Positions 1 through 7,051 of a stretch of DNA of 11,689 bases are shown piece by piece. The notes under the pieces were generated by a model, which saw only the letters and a list, made by a program, of their open reading frames with translations, had not been told where the DNA came from and did not search any database. Where the stretch lies: positions 1 to 11,689 of the forward strand of contig PWGH01000124.1 of the NCBI GenBank assembly GCA_003555285.1. Reading direction: 5' to 3'. Position numbers and translations under genes: made by a program. This DNA is from Thioalkalivibrio sp. (lineage in GTDB: Bacteria > Pseudomonadota > Gammaproteobacteria > Ectothiorhodospirales > Ectothiorhodospiraceae). Each line of letters begins with the position of its first letter. Position 1 is the stretch's first letter.

Positions 1-149
1 GGCCCACCATCACGTATGAGATCGAGTGGTCGCCTTCGCCGAAATCCACCTCATGATTAAGGTTCCTGGGCGTCCGGAGTAGGTCGGTCAAGGGCCATTG
101 GGGATCGGCGTGTGGGTGGCGGCTCTGGGCCGATGACGCCCGCTCGCGA

Positions 150-175
150 CCCTTATGTAAAGCTTTCCATAAGGG
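150..175. repeat. 26-bp near-perfect palindrome
   Basis: The arms CCCTTATG and CATAAGGG are perfectly complementary, and the centre AAAGCTTT is itself palindromic. Only one base pair (T158 opposite C167) is mismatched, so 12 of 13 pairs match. A two-fold symmetric site of this size suits a dimeric DNA-binding protein, such as a regulator or a tyrosine-recombinase core. The 14-nt left half recurs at 552-565 with one change. What binds it cannot be told from the sequence. Confidence 0.6.
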
Positions 176-551
176 CCGACAGCAGTCAATCGAGCGGACC
201 CCTGATTTTCGAATTTTGCACGAGTGGAAGCGAAAGAGGGGGGGAGAGGGCGTAAGGGATCGGAAACGGCGGCGGGGGTTGAAGTGTTCTCCGATTGTCC
301 AGGATTCCCCAAGAACCTGCACCAACACGCTGGTGGTCGGATGATAGCCGGCGACAAACCACCGTTGAACGTACCGATCCGAAAGGGCTTGGGGTGCAGT
401 GAGCGGTTAAGCGGTACGCGTCCATTCGTCCTGGAACATGTTCATCCACCGCGCCCTGTACATCTGGTCGCGCGGGCTATCGGGGATTCCTGCCGTTTGG
501 TGGTGGGGGGAAGGTTTCGAACTCCTGCAGTGTTTCGGCAGAGATCCCGAT

Positions 552-565
552 CCTTATGCAAAGCT
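552..565 (+). repeat. Second copy of the palindrome half-site
   Basis: CCTTATGCAAAGCT matches 151-164 (CCTTATGTAAAGCT) in 13 of 14 positions. Its right half is not conserved, so only half of the palindrome is present here. Two matching half-sites about 400 bp apart in a decayed region could be traces of a lost element's ends. Chance cannot be excluded. Confidence 0.4.
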
Positions 566-677
566 GATCTTGAACGCTGAGATCCTGTGTTTGTCCAGGT
601 GGCGGTGTGGCGCTAACAGGGAGTCGCCCGGCTCGGCCTGCCACCGGCGTGACCCTGGCCGCGGACGGCAAGGGCCT

Positions 678-1069
678 TTAATAGACACCCCGGTCCGCCG
701 GATGGGAGTACTCCGTCGGATCGGCCACGTTAGTGGCGGCGAAGGCCGCCTGTCGCGCCTCACACTGCGGGCAACGGCCACAGTGCCGGGGATGAGCGAG
801 CAGGCAGCTCCAGGTGCGGGTCCAGTCAATGCCGGTGGCGGCGGCACTGCGAATCACCCGGGCCTTGTCGAGGTCGTGCAGGGGTGCGAGGACGGCGAGA
901 CCGGAACCAGCGTGCCCGCAAGAGGGGTAAACGCCTGCAGGAAGGCCGGTTGGCTCTCGAGGCCATGGTCCCGATCTTCGCGGTTCAGGGCGAGCAGGAG
1001 GCGTCGGGCACCGAGATGTTGGGCCAGGTTGACCGCCAGGGCCAGCACCGCAAGATTGCGCTGCGGCAT
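678..1069 (-). pseudogene. queC: Broken queC (7-cyano-7-deazaguanine synthase) remnant
   Basis: The minus strand encodes the C-terminal part of QueC, the ATP-dependent enzyme that makes preQ0 for queuosine and other 7-deazapurines. Just inside 1069 the peptide PQRNLAVLALAVNLAQHLG matches the family's RNL helix, followed by LNREDRD and FLQAFTPLAG. The reading frame then shifts near 895-905. The next frame continues with APLHDLDKARVIRSAAATG and the zinc-binding tail: TWSC, then HCGRCPQC, then DPTEY, with all four cysteines kept. The stop codon is at 678-680. The N-terminal PP-loop (SGG motif) half is absent, and an in-frame stop lies directly upstream. The 5' truncation plus frameshift make this a dead gene. 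I am confident of the family, less so of the exact boundaries. Confidence 0.72.
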
Positions 1070-1126
1070 ATGTTACCCGATGATCGCTGGCGCATCCGTC
1101 ACATGGTTGACGCCGCAGAGGACTGA
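1070..1126 (+). pseudogene. HepT-like (DUF86) N-terminal fragment
   Basis: An ATG at 1070 opens the 18-residue frame MLPDDRWRIRHMVDAAED before a stop. The pattern M-x-x-DD-x-x-R-I-x-HM-x-DAAE is the typical start of HepT/DUF86 proteins, the HEPN ribonuclease toxins paired with MntA nucleotidyltransferase antitoxins. Nothing after the stop, in any frame, resembles the rest of HepT or its RxxxxY/H active site. It abuts the queC remnant head to head at the CATATG at 1069-1072. The match is short, so the family call is tentative. Confidence 0.4.
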
Positions 1127-1186
1127 ACAATTAACATGGCCATCACCATGCACAAACGCGTCGGCAAGGCTCAGCATAACTGATAA

Positions 1187-1365
1187 TCAGCGACTGCTTC
1201 GACCTGCGATGATGGAGGCGTTCCTCGAATTCATGGCAGTTTCCAAAAGCAAGTTCTCAAGATGGTCCCCCTCTATCTTCGGCAGGCGACCGATACCCGC
1301 GAAAAAAATATCTGGACCGGGTCCTGGCGATGATCGAGGACCCCGAGGTGGATGCGGAAATCTGA
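1187..1365 (+). pseudogene. Frame-broken 3' end of an unknown gene
   Basis: The plus strand reads KQVLKMVPLYLRQATDTREK up to a run of seven A's (1302-1308). In another frame it then reads KYLDRVLAMIEDPEVDAEI to a TGA at 1363-1365. Restoring one A joins the two into one smooth, charged, helical-looking peptide with protein-like codon use, unlike the shadow frames around it. A strong hairpin follows the stop directly, as expected of a gene end. The 5' limit is uncertain: the first frame is open only from 1187 and no start codon is evident. I do not recognise the family. A sequencing error in the A-run is a possible alternative to real decay. Confidence 0.35.
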
Positions 1366-1394
1366 GCCCCAGGACCGCTGGGCGGTCCTGGGGC
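1366..1394 (+). terminator. Hairpin terminator after the unknown gene remnant
   Basis: GCCCCAGGACCG and CGGTCCTGGGGC form a perfect 12-bp GC-rich stem around the 5-nt loop CTGGG, beginning on the base after the TGA stop. The T-rich stretch (TATTTATTATT) comes only about 18 nt later, so classical intrinsic termination is not certain, but position and stem strength favour it. Confidence 0.55.
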
Positions 1395-1443
1395 CGGGGG
1401 CGGTGCGGTATCATATTTATTATTGACCCCAACGTGTTTATGA

Positions 1444-1472
1444 TTGACCTTCACGTACCGGTCGCAAATCTT
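1444..1472 (+). promoter_or_regulatory. Weak candidate promoter for the Nudix gene
   Basis: TTGACC (1444-1449) is separated by 17 nt from AATCTT (1467-1472), which matches the -10 consensus at three of six positions. It lies in an unusually AT-rich pocket (about 1410-1500) between the terminator and the Nudix gene, about 110 nt before the start codon. Otherwise 1395-1584 holds no recognisable gene. Confidence 0.25.
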
Positions 1473-1584
1473 CAAATAGCTTTAAAAAAATTGTCTGAAC
1501 GCGTGTGTGGAATACCGCGCTAAATCCACGTCATGTAGACTTTCGGAGTTGTTGTTGCTCAATCCGAGAAATGAAGAAGGGCTA

Positions 1585-2292
1585 ATGGAGAAACGAAGCG
1601 TGGATGAGGAAAAGGAAGGCGCCAGGGCCTCCGGGCCGGGCTTGCAGCCGGTATCGCACGCGGCCGACCGGGGCGGCCCTCTGGTGGCGGTTCCTGCAGA
1701 TCCGCTCGCGGAGACGGGTCTGGGCTCCCAACTGGTGTTCGATGGGGTGTTGCTGAGCGTGCATCGGGATCGCGTGCGCCTGCCGGATGGCAACGAGGCG
1801 GTGCGGGAATATATCGAACACCCCGGGGCGGTGCTGATTCTGGCGCAGCGCCCGGATGGGCACCTGCTGTTCGTGCGCCAGTTTCGCTATGCGGTGGGTC
1901 AGGGGGTGCTCGAACTCCCTGCGGGCCGGATCGACCCGGGCGAGGCCCTGCTCGCCTGCGCCCAGCGCGAATTGCGCGAGGAGACTGGCTACGTGGCGCA
2001 GGATTGGCAGCGCCTGGGGACGATTCATCCTTGTGTCGGGTACTCCGATGAAGGTATCGAGCTCTTTCTGGCCCGCGGTCTGGTCGAGGTCGGTGCTCAG
2101 CCGGATGCCGACGAATTCCTGGAGATCCTGCATCTGAGCGTGCTCGAGGCCGAGGCGGCGGCGCGCGCGGGGCGGATCACCGATGCCAAGACCCTCTGCG
2201 CGCTGTTCCTGGCCCAGCCGCAGTTGCATGCGACGGTGCCGCCGCCTGGGACGGAATCGCCGCTGCCGGGGGGTGGGTTGGAACCGACCTGA
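1585..2292 (+). CDS. Nudix hydrolase, ADP-ribose pyrophosphatase type
   Basis: This 235-residue protein carries an intact Nudix box at residues 114-136: G114 then E120, then RELREETGY from R128, fitting Gx5Ex7REUxEExGU. The preceding HLLFVRQFRYAVGQGVLELPAG (about 92-113) is the strand that in NudF-type ADP-ribose pyrophosphatases leads into the box, and the VREYIEHPGAV segment before it also fits that group. Family members hydrolyse ADP-ribose or related nucleoside diphosphate derivatives with Mg2+ in the cytoplasm; the actual substrate cannot be read here. The first 40 or so residues are a charged, low-complexity extension. I chose ATG 1585 because AGAAGG lies just upstream; an in-frame start at 1507 would add 26 residues but has no clear ribosome site. 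The gene appears to be transcribed alone or with the lipoprotein gene 232 nt downstream. Confidence 0.9.
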   Translation: MEKRSVDEEKEGARASGPGLQPVSHAADRGGPLVAVPADPLAETGLGSQLVFDGVLLSVHRDRVRLPDGNEAVREYIEHPGAVLILAQRPDGHLLFVRQFRYAVGQGVLELPAGRIDPGEALLACAQRELREETGYVAQDWQRLGTIHPCVGYSDEGIELFLARGLVEVGAQPDADEFLEILHLSVLEAEAAARAGRITDAKTLCALFLAQPQLHATVPPPGTESPLPGGGLEPT

Positions 2293-2358
2293 GGCGCAGT
2301 GGCCGGCAGATTCCGAGGGCGCCGGCCTCCTGTACAACGTACCGCTCCTGATGAAGTG

Positions 2359-2399
2359 CCCGGTACGAAGAGCCCCGGTACGAAGAGCCCCGGTACGAA
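2359..2399. repeat. 15-bp tandem repeat, 2.7 copies
   Basis: The unit CCCGGTACGAAGAGC occurs at 2359-2373 and 2374-2388, and partly at 2389-2399, with no mismatch. It sits in the 232-nt gap between the Nudix and lipoprotein genes. No other function is visible; slipped-strand expansion is the simplest origin. Confidence 0.85.
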
Positions 2400-2524
2400 A
2401 GGTGCGCCGAGGGGGCCCGGGGCGGTCGATGCCCATCGGTGCAAATCGTTACACTGCTTGCCGCCTACGCCGCTGGGGGTTGTCCCCGTCATCGGCGCCA
2501 CTGTCAAAACCTCGGGATGTCCCC

Positions 2525-3157
2525 TTGAAGCCACTGCACGCGATCGTGATCATCCTCCTGCTCCTGCTGCTGGGGGCCTGCACGCGGCTTCCAGCGCCGG
2601 CGCCCGAGCCGGTGGCCACTCCGGCGCCAAGTACGCCGCCGGTTCATCACGATCGCCTGTTCGAGCGGGTCAACGAACTGGAGCACGCCCGGTTCGCGCA
2701 AATCTGGCAGCGGCTCGATCCCGAGGTCGCACCGGCTCAGGCGGTCGAGCAGTTCGCCCATGCCCAGGCCTTCCTGCATGCGCTGAGCGCGCGGCCGGCC
2801 TCGCGCAACGGCCTGCCGCCTGCGGGCACCGGTCCGGTGATCTCGCCGCGCATGGAGGCGCGATTCGGTCCGGCCTTTGTCACCGAATGGTACGAACGCA
2901 TCGTGGCTTGGCGCGAACACAACAAGCCGGCGCTGATGCAACGCCTGCACCTGAACGAACGGGAGGTCGATGCGCTCCTGTGGGGTCATTTCCGGATCGG
3001 GTCCCCCTGGGAGCAGGTTCTGGTGGCCTGGGGCAATCCCAGCCGCGTGAACCAGACTCCGGGCCCGCACGGTTCGAGCCTGGACCTGCTCTATGGCAAC
3101 GGCCAGTTGCGTCGGGTCATCGTGACCGACGGTGTGGTCAGCCACATCGTCGACTGA
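2525..3157 (+). CDS. Small lipoprotein with BamE/SmpA-like C-terminus
   Basis: The 210-residue product starts with a lipoprotein signal: MKPLHAIVII, six leucines, then the lipobox LGAC with the acylated cysteine at residue 19. A proline/alanine linker follows (about 24-41). The middle is helical and charged, with no motif I know. The C-terminal stretch (from about 158, FRIGSPWEQVLVAWGNP ... LLYGNGQLRRVIV) has the turn-helix and strand pattern of the SmpA/OmlA/BamE-like fold, whose members bind partners at the outer membrane. The protein is therefore probably anchored to the periplasmic face of a membrane. The start is inferred: TTG at 2525 is the only initiator that places the signal peptide at the N-terminus, and the ribosome site before it is weak. 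An in-frame upstream extension would bury the signal. Exact role unknown. Confidence 0.78.
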   Translation: MKPLHAIVIILLLLLLGACTRLPAPAPEPVATPAPSTPPVHHDRLFERVNELEHARFAQIWQRLDPEVAPAQAVEQFAHAQAFLHALSARPASRNGLPPAGTGPVISPRMEARFGPAFVTEWYERIVAWREHNKPALMQRLHLNEREVDALLWGHFRIGSPWEQVLVAWGNPSRVNQTPGPHGSSLDLLYGNGQLRRVIVTDGVVSHIVD

Positions 3158-3213
3158 AGTCCCCCGCACGGAGCCCGTTCACCCCGTGCAGCGGGCCATG
3201 CACCGAGCCCATG

Positions 3214-3231
3214 CCCTGAGTTCAGTCAGGG
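3214..3231. terminator. Possible bidirectional terminator hairpin
   Basis: CCCTGA and TCAGGG pair perfectly (6 bp) around a 6-nt loop in the 105-nt gap where the lipoprotein gene and the SelD fusion converge. There is no T-tract on either side, so the call rests on position and the hairpin only. Confidence 0.3.
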
Positions 3232-3262
3232 ACCCGTTGACCACGGCCGTTGATCCACCCGA

Positions 3263-5527
3263 TCACACAACGAGGCGCACCGGCTCCAGTGCGTTGCTTC
3301 GGGCCTCCACGCGCCCGATGATCGTGGCGGCCGCATACCCCAACTGACGGAGCTCGCGCACGCAGGCATCGGCCTGATCGGCCGGCACGCCGGCCAGCAG
3401 GCCGCCGGCGGTCTGGGGGTCGAACAGCAGTGGGAAGTGCGGGTGCTCTGCGGCCTGATCCAGATTGGCCACGCCGCGGCGCAGGCGCAGGTTCTGGGGT
3501 TGCAGCGAGGACAGGATGCCGGCGGCTACGGTCTCGGCGGCGCCCTCCAGCAGAGGCACGGCTTCCAGGTGCACGATGGCATCGGTGTCCGAGGCCTTGG
3601 TCATCTCGAGCAGGTGACCGAGCAGCCCGAAGCCGGTGACGTCGGTGCAGGCGGTCGCGCCGAAGCGGCGCAGGCAGGCACCGGCCTGCTGGCTGCTCTG
3701 GCACATCGAGGTGATCGCGTCGTCGATCCAGCGGCCGCGGGCGCGACCGCGCATGTCGGCGGCGAACAGGGTTCCGGTACCCACGGGCTTGGTGAGGATC
3801 AGGGCATCCCCTGCGCCCAGACCACCCTTGCGCCAGAGGGTTTCGAGATCGGCCAGTCCGTTCACGGTCAGGCCGAAGGCCAGTTCGGTACCCTCGCTGG
3901 AGTGGCCACCGGCCAGCACTGCACCGGCCGGCTCGAGTACGTTAAGCGCGCCGGCCAATAACTCGTAGAGATTTTCCTCCACCACGCGCTCGCGTCCATA
4001 GGGCACGGTGGCGATGGCCAGCGCCGACTGCGGTTCGGCGCCCATCGCGAACAGATCGCCAAGCGCGTGGTTGGCGGCGACGCGCCCGAAGGTGTAGGTG
4101 TCGTCCAAAAAGGCCCGGAAGTAATCGACGCTCTGCACCAGCACGCGGCCCGGCGGCACCGCCAGGACCGTGGCATCGTCGGGGGCGTCGATGCCGAGCA
4201 CCACATCGTCGCGCCGGGTCACCGGCAGGCGTTGCATCACGCGCGTGAGTACGGTGCTGCCGACCTTGGCGCCGCAGCCGCCACAACGCATGGCGAGCGC
4301 CGACAGCTCCCGGATCGCCTGCTGATCGGCGAGGCCCGTGGCGAGTTCCGGCCCGGCGTCCGGGGCCATCTCGGGGAGTTCGTTGAAGCGTTGCATGAAA
4401 CGGCGGTCGATCCAGTCCTTCCACCGCCACAGGGCGGCACCCTCCAGCGACCAATCGCCGCGCGAGGCCACCGCATAACGGTCCCCGGTGCTGATCAGGC
4501 CCAGAAACTGGCGCTGGGGCCGGTAGCGGCGCAGGCGGCGCCCGGTGGCGGCACGGCGCAGATTTTCCGTGAGCACCGGACCCTGGCGCACCGCGAAGAC
4601 CCCGGATTTGGGCCGCGGATCGGGCAATGCCGCCACGTCGCCGACCGCGAAGACGGCCGGATGCGAAATCGACTGCAGGTGGTCGTTCACCGCAATGAAG
4701 CCGGCCGCATCGACCTGCAGGCCCGCGGTGCCGGGCCAGGTCGGTGCCGCGGCGGAGGTGACCCAGAAGATCGCATCGGCCGCGACGTCCGGCTGCCCTT
4801 CGGCGCAGAGCATCCCTTCGCGGACCTGATGAACGGTATGGTCGGTCAGCACCTGCACGTTGCGTTCGCCCAGCACCCGCAGGAATCGGCGGCGGACGCT
4901 GGCATTGTGGGTGGGCAGGATCTCCGGCCCCTGGGTCAGCAGCACATAGTCCAGACGCTCGGGGTCATCGTTGCGTTCGCGAAGCAACCGTTGCAGCCGG
5001 TAGTGCGTGGCCAGGGTCAGTTCGACCCCCCCGGCACCGCCGCCGACCACCGCAATGCGAAAACGCCCCCGGCTCGCGGTCACGCGTTCGATCAAGGCCT
5101 CCCACCCGCGTAGGAAGGCGTCGATGGGCTTGACCGGCAGCGTGAATTCGGCGGCCCCCGGGATGTGGAGACTGTTCGGCCGGGAGCCGGTGTTGATCGA
5201 CAGCAAGTCGAAATGCACCGGTGGCCGGCCGTTCACCTGCACCTGCTGCTGCTCCAGATCGAGGGCCTCCACCTCGCCGTGGTACAGACGCGCGCCGGCG
5301 AAGCGGGCCAGCGGACCCAGGTCGATGTGGCAGGCATCGAAGTCGTAATGCCCGGCGATATAGCCGGGCAGCATGCCCGAGTAGGGCGTGTGGATGTCCC
5401 GGGTGATCAGCGTCAGGCGCAGGCCGGGCAGCGGGCGCATGCCGAAGCGCCGCAGCACCGCGACGTGCGCATGCCCGCCACCGACCAGAACCAGATCCTT
5501 GACGACGGGCGCAGTGTTCTTTTGCAT
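3263..5527 (-). CDS. selD: Oxidoreductase-SelD fusion, selenophosphate synthetase (SenC role)
   Basis: This 754-residue fusion has an N-terminal FAD/NAD(P) oxidoreductase of the kind known as the N-terminal partner of SelD (TIGR03169). It carries VGGGHAH at 15-21, a second nucleotide-binding VVGGGAGGVEL at 160-170 and the FAD-binding AVGD at 294-297. From about residue 405 follows a complete selenophosphate synthetase, which makes selenophosphate from selenide and ATP. Visible SelD motifs are RCGGCGAK with the catalytic position as Cys418 (TGC, not selenocysteine) and Lys421, DDA at 450-452, GGHSSEGTELAFG at 540-552, TDVTGFGLLGHL at 628-639 and FDPQTAGG at 702-709. ATG 5527 is preceded by AAGGAAGG. 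It lies 52 nt after senA on the same strand, so selenophosphate is probably made for selenoneine. The oxidoreductase half may supply reduced selenium, but that is inference. Confidence 0.93.
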   Translation of the reverse strand: MQKNTAPVVKDLVLVGGGHAHVAVLRRFGMRPLPGLRLTLITRDIHTPYSGMLPGYIAGHYDFDACHIDLGPLARFAGARLYHGEVEALDLEQQQVQVNGRPPVHFDLLSINTGSRPNSLHIPGAAEFTLPVKPIDAFLRGWEALIERVTASRGRFRIAVVGGGAGGVELTLATHYRLQRLLRERNDDPERLDYVLLTQGPEILPTHNASVRRRFLRVLGERNVQVLTDHTVHQVREGMLCAEGQPDVAADAIFWVTSAAAPTWPGTAGLQVDAAGFIAVNDHLQSISHPAVFAVGDVAALPDPRPKSGVFAVRQGPVLTENLRRAATGRRLRRYRPQRQFLGLISTGDRYAVASRGDWSLEGAALWRWKDWIDRRFMQRFNELPEMAPDAGPELATGLADQQAIRELSALAMRCGGCGAKVGSTVLTRVMQRLPVTRRDDVVLGIDAPDDATVLAVPPGRVLVQSVDYFRAFLDDTYTFGRVAANHALGDLFAMGAEPQSALAIATVPYGRERVVEENLYELLAGALNVLEPAGAVLAGGHSSEGTELAFGLTVNGLADLETLWRKGGLGAGDALILTKPVGTGTLFAADMRGRARGRWIDDAITSMCQSSQQAGACLRRFGATACTDVTGFGLLGHLLEMTKASDTDAIVHLEAVPLLEGAAETVAAGILSSLQPQNLRLRRGVANLDQAAEHPHFPLLFDPQTAGGLLAGVPADQADACVRELRQLGYAAATIIGRVEARSNALEPVRLVV

Positions 5528-5579
5528 CAGGCCTTCCTTCGGCGAACGAATAAGTGAAGCTGGCGTGCGGCCGCGCGCG

Positions 5580-6878
5580 CTAGTCTAACGCGCAGGTGCG
5601 AAAGCCGGCGAAGACGTCGTTGCGTTCGGGGCCATAGTAGGTGCGCCAGGTGTTGCGGATCATTCGGGCCCGAGTGGCCCAGCCGCCCCCGCGTAACACC
5701 CGGGTGCTGCCGAACAGCGGCTGCGAGTAATCGCGGTACATGTCCGGGGTGAAGCCGGGATAGGGGCCGAACCGGGTCTCGGTCCATTCCCAGACGTTGC
5801 CGAGCATCTGTCGGCAGCCGAAGGCGCTGTCGCCCGCCGGCAGCGCGCCGACGTCGATAGTGCCGAGGGTGCCGCCGTCCAGGCAGGCGCGGGTGGTATC
5901 CGGTGGCGCGTCGCCCCAGGGGTAGCGGCGTTTGCCCGGCGCCAGGGTTCCGTCGGCCGCCGGCGCCCCGGCGGCCGCCACCTCCCATTCGGCCTCGGTC
6001 GGCAGGCGCCGGCCGGCCCAGCGGCACCAGGCGCGGGCCTCGTGCCAGTTCACGTGGATCACTGCGGCGTCGGGCGCCAGGGGCTCCCAGCGGTCGAACT
6101 GGCGGCACTCGAAGCCTTCGGCACCGCGGCGCCAGTAGATCGGGGCGTGCTGGCCGCTAGCCGTGCACCAGCCCCAGCCATCGTCGTCCCAGAACTCCCG
6201 GCGCCGGTAACCGCCGTCGTCGACGAAGGCCGCGAACTGCCGGTTGCTCACCGCCGCCCGGGCGATGCTAAAGGGCCGGATCGCGACCGGGTGGGCCCAT
6301 TTCTCGTTGTCGAACAGAAAGCCGTCCTCGGGGCGTCCGCCGAGTTCGAAGGTACCGCCGGGTATCGCGACATCGCCCTTGAGCGTTCCGGCACGTCGCG
6401 TGGGATGGGTTGTCCCGGCGATCGGCGGGGTCGGGTAGGCCAGGGTCTGCCGGGTGTAGGTGAAGGCCTCGGTGTGCATGTCCTCGTGGAAGATCGCGTA
6501 CTGGACGAGGTAATCGCGCTGGGCATCCGGGGGATCGTGGGCCAGGTGGTCCCGGATGCGTTTGCGGATGCCGTCCCGGTAGGTCAGCGTATCGGCCAGC
6601 GACGGCAGCGGCAGGTCCCAGCGGTCGTCGTGCGCGATGCCGATCGAGTCGTACAGGCGATCGCCGTCGGCGCGCTCGGGGGCCTCGCCCAGGTGCTGGC
6701 GCAGAATCCAGTCGTCGTAGAAATAGGCGGCGTGCCCGATCTCCCAGCGCAGCGGATTGATCGTCGACCGCTTGGGCCCCATCAGCTGGTGCGTATCCAG
6801 GCCTGCGATCAGCGCCCGGGTCCGACGGTCGGCATCGTCCATCTGGGCGATCAGTGCGGTGGGATTGGGCAGCTTCAC
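5580..6878 (-). CDS. senA: EgtB-like selenoneine synthase SenA
   Basis: The 432-residue protein has the EgtB layout: an N-terminal DinB-like helical domain followed by a formylglycine-generating-enzyme-like (sulfatase-modifying) domain from about residue 166. The non-haem iron ligands are present as H49 (EIGH) and the HxxxH pair H131/H135 (FHEDMH), close to their positions in mycobacterial EgtB. The second domain shows RRLPTEAEWE (290-299), GNVWEWTE (from 360) and RGGGWATR. EgtB enzymes join a thiol to hercynine with O2; SenA instead uses a selenosugar and forms the C-Se bond leading to selenoneine. I call SenA rather than EgtB because a SelD gene follows and a SenB gene lies divergently upstream; the sequence alone does not settle this. 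The GTG start at 6878 has GAAGGGG five bases upstream. An in-frame ATG at 6911 would add 11 residues but has a poor ribosome site. Confidence 0.88.
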   Translation of the reverse strand: MKLPNPTALIAQMDDADRRTRALIAGLDTHQLMGPKRSTINPLRWEIGHAAYFYDDWILRQHLGEAPERADGDRLYDSIGIAHDDRWDLPLPSLADTLTYRDGIRKRIRDHLAHDPPDAQRDYLVQYAIFHEDMHTEAFTYTRQTLAYPTPPIAGTTHPTRRAGTLKGDVAIPGGTFELGGRPEDGFLFDNEKWAHPVAIRPFSIARAAVSNRQFAAFVDDGGYRRREFWDDDGWGWCTASGQHAPIYWRRGAEGFECRQFDRWEPLAPDAAVIHVNWHEARAWCRWAGRRLPTEAEWEVAAAGAPAADGTLAPGKRRYPWGDAPPDTTRACLDGGTLGTIDVGALPAGDSAFGCRQMLGNVWEWTETRFGPYPGFTPDMYRDYSQPLFGSTRVLRGGGWATRARMIRNTWRTYYGPERNDVFAGFRTCALD

Positions 6879-7014
6879 AACGTCCCCTTCAACATGTGGT
6901 GGTTCCTTCATGCAGCGAGGCTGCAGCCCTGTGCCTGGGCGAGTCTGCTGTCCGAACGATTCTGCCAGGGAAACGCTGCCAATGTACCGGTCGTTGCGAG
7001 TTAAGCGCGCCCCC

Positions 7015-7033
7015 GTAGCGCCCAGCGCGCTAC
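7015..7033. promoter_or_regulatory. Hairpin in the senA upstream region
   Basis: GTAGCGC and GCGCTAC form a perfect 7-bp stem with a 5-nt loop. An overlapping, wider inverted repeat AGCGCGC/GCGCGCT uses 7004-7010 and 7025-7031, so two alternative folds exist. It sits about 140 nt ahead of the senA start, on its transcript if transcription begins further right. It could be an operator or an RNA structure; no T-tract marks it as a terminator. Confidence 0.35.
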
Positions 7034-7051
7034 CGTAAAGGTCAGAAGGTC

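Larger units (their letters stand above)
1..677. other. Gene-poor, apparently decayed region
   Basis: No open frame in this stretch has a protein sequence I recognise or the look of a real gene. The longer open frames are proline/arginine-rich artefacts of high GC. The first bases (3-56, plus) read as a short coherent peptide ending PKSTS-stop, which could be the last codons of a gene entering from the left. This is too short to call. A palindrome at 150-175 and a related half-site at 552-565 are listed separately. Confidence 0.5.

Noticed and set aside
501..525. A stretch resembling the reverse complement of a tRNA 3' end (TGGTGGGGGG then GGTTTCGAACTCC)
   Set aside because: The supposed T-arm does not pair, and no matching 5' acceptor strand or anticodon arm is found on the expected side.
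438..1523. A 361-codon open frame on the plus strand
   Set aside because: It runs antisense across the queC remnant and through the frames of the other fragments, is rich in arginine and glycine, and has no recognisable motif. It is a by-product of high GC.
4274..4276. Possible selenocysteine codon at the SelD catalytic position
   Set aside because: The codon reads TGC (cysteine) on the minus strand, and no in-frame TGA occurs within the gene.
4067..5113. A 348-codon plus-strand open frame opposite the SelD fusion
   Set aside because: It lies wholly antisense to conserved SelD and FAD-domain sequence and is rich in histidine, arginine and glycine as expected of a shadow.
5580..6911. Reading the EgtB-like gene as ergothioneine synthase EgtB or as OvoA
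   Set aside because: The neighbours are a SelD fusion and a SenB-type glycosyltransferase, with no egtD or glutamate-cysteine ligase-like gene, and the OvoA methyltransferase domain is missing. EgtB remains the fallback if phylogeny disagrees.
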